From NCBI GenBank assembly GCA_023460575.1, contig JAEWPQ010000047.1, positions 1 through 53,860 of the forward strand: a stretch of 53,860 nucleotides of DNA. Reading direction: 5' to 3'. Below the pieces are notes generated by a model, which ran no database searches, was not told where the DNA came from, and saw nothing but the letters and a program-made list of their open reading frames with translations. This document shows, one piece after another, positions 49,072 through 53,860 of the stretch. Source of the DNA: Bacillota bacterium (lineage in GTDB: Bacteria > Bacillota > Clostridia > Lachnospirales > Lachnospiraceae). The position numbers and the translations under genes are program-made. Within the stretch, counting starts at the first letter, position 1; the number at the start of each line of letters is the position of its first letter.

Positions 49072-50064
49072 ATGGATATGATAAAGAAAAAAAACGTGTC
49101 AAAAATTGATTTTCATGTACATTATTTACCGAAAGCATATAAAGAAGTGATGCTTAAATATTGCGGAGAGCGTCCTGACGATTCTCCGACGCCAGATTGG
49201 GACACGGAGTCACATTTGGAAGCTATGGATTACCTGGGTATCTCTACTTCAATGCTTTCTTTATCCTCCCCTCATATTAATTTTGGGGATAAAGAACTTA
49301 CAAAAGCATTGGCAAGAGAATTTAATGAAGATGGAGCTAATCTTGTGAAAAAGTACCCCGGACGTTTTGGCTTGTTTGCTTCTTTGCCATTACCTGATGT
49401 CGAAGATAGTATTGCAGAAATTCAATACGCGAGGAATGTTTTACATGCTGATGGTTTCGCACTGCCCACCAATACACAAGGAGTGTATCTGGGGAATGAA
49501 CGCTTGAATCCAATCATGGAAGAATTGAACCGATACAAAACCTTTGTTGTCATTCACCCGAATAAGCCCAGCAGCGTCCCTGCTAATGTTATGGAAGGAA
49601 TACCCATACCCTGGTTAGAATTTTTCAATGATACGACCCGTACAGTTACCAATATGGTATTAAATGGTACAATGAAGCGTTTTCCTGATATTAAATTCAT
49701 CATACCTCATGCTGGCGCTTTTCTGCCAATATCTGCTGACCGGTTCAGCGGTGCTCTAGGGCAGTTATCAACATATAACAAACGAATTAAATCTGAGGAT
49801 ATAGATGTCTACGCCACTTTGAAAGGATTATACTATGATGTTGCTGGCGTTTGTCTTCCAAGACAACTACCTTGCCTGATGCAACTCGTTGATGTGGAGC
49901 ATTTATTATACGCCAGTGACTATCCATATACGAGCCTGCCTAGATGCATGATTTTGGCGGATATGTTAGACAAAACAGAATTACTTACAGATAGACAGCG
50001 GCGGAGCATTTACTCGGAAAATGCTCTGCGTTTATACCCAAGACTGTTATCGGATCAAAAGTAA
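49072..50064 (+). CDS. Amidohydrolase-2 (ACMSD/hydroxybenzoate-decarboxylase-type) protein
   Basis: 330 residues of the metal-dependent ACMSD subgroup. Metal ligands are visible: IDFHVHYLPKAY (His-x-His), VVIHPNKPS, FIIPHAGAFLP and the Asp in LLYASDYPYTSLP. PDWDTESHLEAMDYLGI and PDVEDSIAEI are common to this group. Family members decarboxylate aromatic acids (2,6-dihydroxybenzoate, aminocarboxymuconate) or hydrolyse C-C or C-N bonds; the substrate cannot be chosen from sequence alone. ATG 49072 follows AAAGGATC; an in-frame TTG lies at 49054. It seems to form a unit with MarR 2. Confidence 0.85.
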   Translation: MDMIKKKNVSKIDFHVHYLPKAYKEVMLKYCGERPDDSPTPDWDTESHLEAMDYLGISTSMLSLSSPHINFGDKELTKALAREFNEDGANLVKKYPGRFGLFASLPLPDVEDSIAEIQYARNVLHADGFALPTNTQGVYLGNERLNPIMEELNRYKTFVVIHPNKPSSVPANVMEGIPIPWLEFFNDTTRTVTNMVLNGTMKRFPDIKFIIPHAGAFLPISADRFSGALGQLSTYNKRIKSEDIDVYATLKGLYYDVAGVCLPRQLPCLMQLVDVEHLLYASDYPYTSLPRCMILADMLDKTELLTDRQRRSIYSENALRLYPRLLSDQK

Positions 50065-50764
50065 ACGATGAAATAAATAAGCGTTATCGCATAAAAATGT
50101 GACAATAGACGAACAGATGCTTTTGCCGCCACATCAACTTCAGGAGTTCTTCTGGGATATGTTTATTGTCGATGCACTACTAGGTAATTTTGACAGGCAT
50201 AATGGTAACTGAGGCGAGCTGATATAAAAATGTATTATGAAAATATTAAAAGAAAAATAAAGTATTACTTGACTGAATTAAGTGACAAAGATTTAATGTA
50301 ATATTATAAGAACTGTGAATATACAAAATTCACTAGTTGGACTGTCAGGCTTGCTGGAAAAAGTAGTAGACGGATACATGGAACAAACTGTGCATCGTAA
50401 ATGCCAGTATTAGAATGTATTTGCCAGGAGAAAGAGGCATATATTTCGGGAGGGATAGGGAATGGTAACTTTAGTCAACAAATTTTTAGTTGGATTGAAA
50501 GCAGCAATGCAAGGTATTAACACCTATTCCCCCTTCATCTATTGGAATACAGCCAGATGGAGCTAAACCGCCATCAAGTAGCGCAGATATTCATAATCTT
50601 TCTGTTTCCAAATACAATTATCAAGTAGATGACGTTGGTTATAGAGTGTATACAAGCAAATGGCTTACTGGTAATTGTAATGAACTTATCGGGTAAGACA
50701 TGCTTGATTACAGACAATTAATTGAATTTGATATAAGAGTCTATGCCAGTTCTCGTCTATTACA
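50065..50764. other. Degraded 700-base region
   Basis: Apart from the HipA scrap at about 50107-50211, a frame at about 50535-50694 reads SSADIHNLSVSKYNYQVDDV then GYRVYTSKWLTG and a stop, which looks protein-like but is not recognised. The region is AT-rich and has many stops in all frames. Confidence 0.4.
50107..50211 (+). pseudogene. HipA-like kinase C-terminal remnant
   Basis: A plus-strand frame reads DEQMLLPPHQLQEFFWDMFI followed by VDALLGNFDRHNGN and TGA. GNxDRHxxN is the catalytic loop (Asp and Asn) of HipA/CtkA-type kinases, here with F for the usual T/N. The rest of the kinase is absent. Confidence 0.6.
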
Positions 50765-51688
50765 TTAAGCATGAATAAATTGTTTGAGAAACTTCTCTAC
50801 CTCGAAATCATCATAAATTGCATATCCATGGATGGAAGGGGATTTTATGGCAGGTGATTTGTCATTACGATAAGTATTAGGGGAAACTCCAACAATTTTC
50901 TTGAAAGAACGGAAAAAAGAGGAGTCACTTTCAAAACCGCATACCGAGACAATATAGGATATGGAGTTTTTGGTATTCTTTAATAGATTCTTTGCATGTT
51001 CGATCCGATAGTAATCAAGCAAATTTTTGTAAGTGGACAAAGAAGTTTCCTTTAATACTCGATAAAGAGAGCTCTTACTGATACCTATATCCTTGCATAA
51101 ATCTACAATAGTAAGATCGTACATAAAATTTGTTTTAATATATTCATTTACTTTATCAAAAGTAGCCATAATATCCTCGCTAACTGGAGTTTTAGTATTA
51201 TTTTTAATTATGTATTTAGTGTGGCAGAAGAGGTCATAAATTAACTTATAAAAATACGATTTTATAAGAAACTGATACCCGTCTGATTTGAATTTTGAGG
51301 TATAACCAAGCCTGGCAAGTGTCTCCCTGATTTCTTCTGTCAATTCATCACTAATACTTTTACTCTTTATTGTATTCAGATTAAACAAAATTGTCCGGGA
51401 ATCACCGAACTCTTCTGAAATAATACAAGGATCAAATTGCATAATGAGGCATAAATTACCCGGTCTGGGTGACATAAGAGAATGTATCTCACAGGCATTA
51501 ACCAGTATAATGTCACCTTCTTGCATATCATAATTTACGTTACTTAATTGCAAATTCATATTTCCTTTAAGATTTAATATGATTTCATAATCGTAATGCC
51601 AGTGAGGAGATGAGTTTTCAATCGACACGATCATACATTTTATTGGAAATTTATTATGATGTTCTACTCTTTCCAGTTCATATTTCAT
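50765..51688 (-). CDS. AraC-family regulator with cupin sensor
   Basis: 307 residues. The N-terminal cupin-like sensor contains SSPHWHYDYEIILNLKGNMN and EGDIILVNACEIHSLMSP. The C-terminal AraC domain has YDLTIVDLCKDIGISKSSLY and RVLKETSLSTYKNLLDYYRI for helix-turn-helix 1, and SISYIVSVCGFESDSSFFRS, FKKIVGVSPNTYRND for helix-turn-helix 2. Divergent from the GH3 glycosidase gene, 184 bases apart, so it likely activates it in response to a sugar or glycoside. ATG 51688 has AGGAGGAAATAAGT upstream. Confidence 0.92.
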   Translation of the reverse strand: MKYELERVEHHNKFPIKCMIVSIENSSPHWHYDYEIILNLKGNMNLQLSNVNYDMQEGDIILVNACEIHSLMSPRPGNLCLIMQFDPCIISEEFGDSRTILFNLNTIKSKSISDELTEEIRETLARLGYTSKFKSDGYQFLIKSYFYKLIYDLFCHTKYIIKNNTKTPVSEDIMATFDKVNEYIKTNFMYDLTIVDLCKDIGISKSSLYRVLKETSLSTYKNLLDYYRIEHAKNLLKNTKNSISYIVSVCGFESDSSFFRSFKKIVGVSPNTYRNDKSPAIKSPSIHGYAIYDDFEVEKFLKQFIHA

Positions 51689-51872
51689 ACTTATTTCCTC
51701 CTGTCAATAATAATGATAAATATCCGTAAATGATATTATAATTATAACATATTAAATGAAGAAATATGAAGTAGAAAAAATGATAGTCATATTGACACAA
51801 AATGAAAGCAAATCCTCCCTATTAATGATAGGATATAACTAAAATACTGAAATGAAAAAGGAGGATTAAAAA

Positions 51873-53860
51873 ATGCAGAGTTGTATGGATAATAATCGTT
51901 TCATTGATGAACGTGTTGAAGATTTGATTAGTAAAATGACATTGCAGCAGAAATTAGGTCAGCTGCAATGTTCCATGGCAGGAATGGGTATGCCTGATGA
52001 TATTTTGGAGAAATATATGGGGGGTATTGGTCAGGTAACCACCATTGCCGGTTTTCAGACACGTGAAGAGAATGCTTCATTTGCAAGAAAAACGCAAGAT
52101 ATTGTAATGGGTAAATGTGATATTCCGGTAGTTCTGCATTCTGAAGCGCTTACTGGATTAAATGCTGCCGGAGCGTCCATATTTCCTTCAGCAATCGGGT
52201 TGGGTGCTACCTGGAATCCTGATACTGTGGAACAAATGACGGATATAATCCGTAAGCAAATGTTGGCGACAGGAGTCCGACATGCACTTTCACCGGTAAT
52301 GGATGTTGCACGTGATCCGAGATGGGGAAGAGCTGGCGAAACTTATGGTGAAGACCCGACATTATGTGCAGCGATGAGTGTTGCATTTACCAAAGGGCTT
52401 CAAAGCAAAAATCTAAAGGACGGTGTAATGGCAACCGGAAAACACTTTTTGGGATATGGTTTTTCAGAAGGCGGTTTGAATATGTCAGCCAATCCGATTT
52501 CCCCACGTGAGCTTCGTGAGGTTTATGCAAAACCTTTTCAAGCTGCAATAACAGAAGGGAAATTGGCTGTAATCATGAATTCTTATGGAACGATTGATGG
52601 TGAAATGGTTATCAAATCAAAGCATATAATGACTGAACTTTTACGTGAGGAAATGGGCTTTGAAGGTATGGTAGTATCAGACTATATGTCAATCAACAAA
52701 GCAGTAGATCTCGGGGTCAGTGAAAATTCGGTTATCGGAGGAATTCAAGCTCTGGAGGCAGGCCTGGATGTTGAAATGCCAAATCCGTATGCTTATACAC
52801 AGGAGCTGATTGACGCAGTGAAAAAGGGCGAGTTGGAAGAGACCTTGATTGACAGGGCATTGCGTCGCATTCTAACCTTAAAGTTTGCACTTGGGTTATT
52901 TGAGAATCCATACCCAAGAGAGGAGATTACGGAAGAGGCATTTGACAGCAAGACTACTCATGAACATAGTTTAAAGGCGGCACATGAGTCAATTGTACTT
53001 GTTAAGAATGATGGCCTTCTTCCTCTGAAAAAAGACATTAAAAAAATTGCTGTCATAGGACCACACGCAGATTCAATCCGTTTATTGTTTGGCGGTTATA
53101 CTTATCCTGCTATGCTTGATATGTTGATTAGCGGCAGTTTTTCAGAAATGGCAGGCGTTGGGGGTGCAGAAGACTCCAAAATTACGCAAAGCACTCCCCA
53201 AGCTCCATTTTATCATGGAAGTATTGTTCGCCAGGAAAGTCCGAATGTAACAGGCATTCTTGCACAGATTTATGGGCAAAAAACGCCGACGATATTAACA
53301 TCCATAAAAGCGAAATGCCCGGATACTCAGGTTGTATATGAAAAAGGCTGTGGTATAGCAGGAACAGATAAAGACGGTTTTGAAGCCGCAGTTGCTGCAG
53401 CTAAGGAAGCTGACGTTGTTATACTTACAGTTGGAGGTAAATACGGATGGGGCAGTAATTGTACTATCGGTGAGGGGTTAGACAGCGACCATATTGGATT
53501 GACTGGCGTACAGGAGGAACTTGCAAAGGAGATTTTTGAAACGGGAACTCCTGCTGTATTAGTTCATATGGATGCAAGACCTTTATCCAGTTTATTCATC
53601 AGTGAGAATTACCCGGCAATCATTGAAAGCTGGTTTCCTGGTGATACCGGCGGAGAAGCTCTTGCGGATGTTCTGTTTGGAGATTATAATCCAGCGGGCC
53701 GTCTACCTGTGACAGTTGCAAGAAATGCAGGACAGATACCGATTTATGCAATGCATAGAAATGGAAGCAGCTACTCAGAGGCTAAAGGAATAATACTAAG
53801 TACATACGTAGAGGGCTCGAAGAAGCCGCTATATTATCTGGGCGAGGGTAAGAGCTATAC
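51873..53860 (+). CDS. Glycoside hydrolase family 3 beta-glycosidase (3' end outside window)
   Basis: 662 codons are open to the window edge. The GH3 N-terminal domain is clear: LISKMTLQQKLGQLQ, DPRWGRAGETYGEDP, GKHFLGYGFSEGG and the nucleophile region GMVVSDYMSINKAVD (Asp of SDY). The second domain follows with LVKNDGLLPLKKDIKKIAVI (GPHAD), and VILTVGGKYGWGSN. No signal peptide, so it is intracellular. Family members release beta-linked glucose or xylose from oligosaccharides or plant glycosides; substrate not deducible. AAAAAGGAGG precedes ATG 51873. The AraC gene next door is its probable activator. It could deglycosylate flavonoid glucosides, feeding the pathway at 20-38 kb, but this is conjecture. 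Confidence 0.9.
   Translation, partial: MQSCMDNNRFIDERVEDLISKMTLQQKLGQLQCSMAGMGMPDDILEKYMGGIGQVTTIAGFQTREENASFARKTQDIVMGKCDIPVVLHSEALTGLNAAGASIFPSAIGLGATWNPDTVEQMTDIIRKQMLATGVRHALSPVMDVARDPRWGRAGETYGEDPTLCAAMSVAFTKGLQSKNLKDGVMATGKHFLGYGFSEGGLNMSANPISPRELREVYAKPFQAAITEGKLAVIMNSYGTIDGEMVIKSKHIMTELLREEMGFEGMVVSDYMSINKAVDLGVSENSVIGGIQALEAGLDVEMPNPYAYTQELIDAVKKGELEETLIDRALRRILTLKFALGLFENPYPREEITEEAFDSKTTHEHSLKAAHESIVLVKNDGLLPLKKDIKKIAVIGPHADSIRLLFGGYTYPAMLDMLISGSFSEMAGVGGAEDSKITQSTPQAPFYHGSIVRQESPNVTGILAQIYGQKTPTILTSIKAKCPDTQVVYEKGCGIAGTDKDGFEAAVAAAKEADVVILTVGGKYGWGSNCTIGEGLDSDHIGLTGVQEELAKEIFETGTPAVLVHMDARPLSSLFISENYPAIIESWFPGDTGGEALADVLFGDYNPAGRLPVTVARNAGQIPIYAMHRNGSSYSEAKGIILSTYVEGSKKPLYYLGEGKSY

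Noticed and set aside
1..53860. CRISPR arrays, tRNA and rRNA genes
   Set aside because: No regularly spaced repeats and no tRNA- or rRNA-like sequences were seen on either strand while reading; a covariance search would be needed to exclude small RNAs.

Overview
The window looks like a chromosomal accessory region of a strictly anaerobic, AT-rich Firmicute, most plausibly a gut Lachnospiraceae or related Clostridia member. This rests on strong AGGAGG-type ribosome sites, ferredoxin-linked 2-oxoacid oxidation, Ptb/Buk energy conservation, radical-SAM sulfatase maturation and AgrAC/MATE/MarR/MerR gene types. It was read by eye only; family names come from motif recognition and memory of published sequences.

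Layout. 1-2.3 kb: a decayed IS66 element. 2.4-5.8 kb: a minus-strand operon VTC-domain protein / DUF4956 / CotH kinase / GNAT. 5.9-10.6 kb: a scrap zone of gene fragments, small AT-rich ORFs and a RhuM protein. 10.6-15.2 kb: an AgrA/AgrC-like two-component pair facing a redox operon (TlpA-like lipoprotein, 49-aa CD1871A-type protein, NapH-like polyferredoxin). 16.0-19.9 kb: a MerR regulator divergent from thioredoxin reductase-like / thioredoxin / arylsulfate sulfotransferase, with a near-ideal MerR promoter. A group II intron remnant sits directly behind that operon's terminator.

20.6-38.6 kb is the core. The first operon matches the anaerobic phloroglucinol pathway: SDR (phloroglucinol reductase), cyclase-family hydrolase (dihydrophloroglucinol cyclohydrolase), 3-hydroxyacyl-CoA-dehydrogenase-like protein (3-hydroxy-5-oxohexanoate dehydrogenase), BKACE (triacetate acetoacetate-lyase), thiolase and acetoacetate CoA-transferase. 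Two LysR genes separate it from a second operon: P-loop ATPase, four-subunit 2-oxoacid:ferredoxin oxidoreductase, Ptb-like and Buk-like enzymes, an LVIVD beta-propeller, a flavodoxin-fold reductase with a zinc ribbon, a small membrane protein and a protein clearly resembling Eubacterium ramulus chalcone isomerase. I infer a flavonoid, probably flavonol, catabolic island: reduction, isomerisation to an auronol, C-C cleavage to phloroglucinol plus an arylpyruvate, ferredoxin-linked oxidation of the arylpyruvate with ATP formation to an arylacetate, and conversion of phloroglucinol to acetyl-CoA. A secreted Ser-type sulfatase with its maturase follows (38.7-42.4 kb) and could remove sulfate from conjugates.

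42.8-53.9 kb: a MoaF/MerR pair with a MerR-type promoter, acetyltransferase/RhuM debris, a MarR / cytidylate-kinase-like / MATE operon with a clear promoter-operator, a truncated esterase, a frameshifted TetR gene, a MarR plus ACMSD-type amidohydrolase unit, a HipA remnant, and an AraC regulator divergent from a GH3 glycosidase that runs off the window end.
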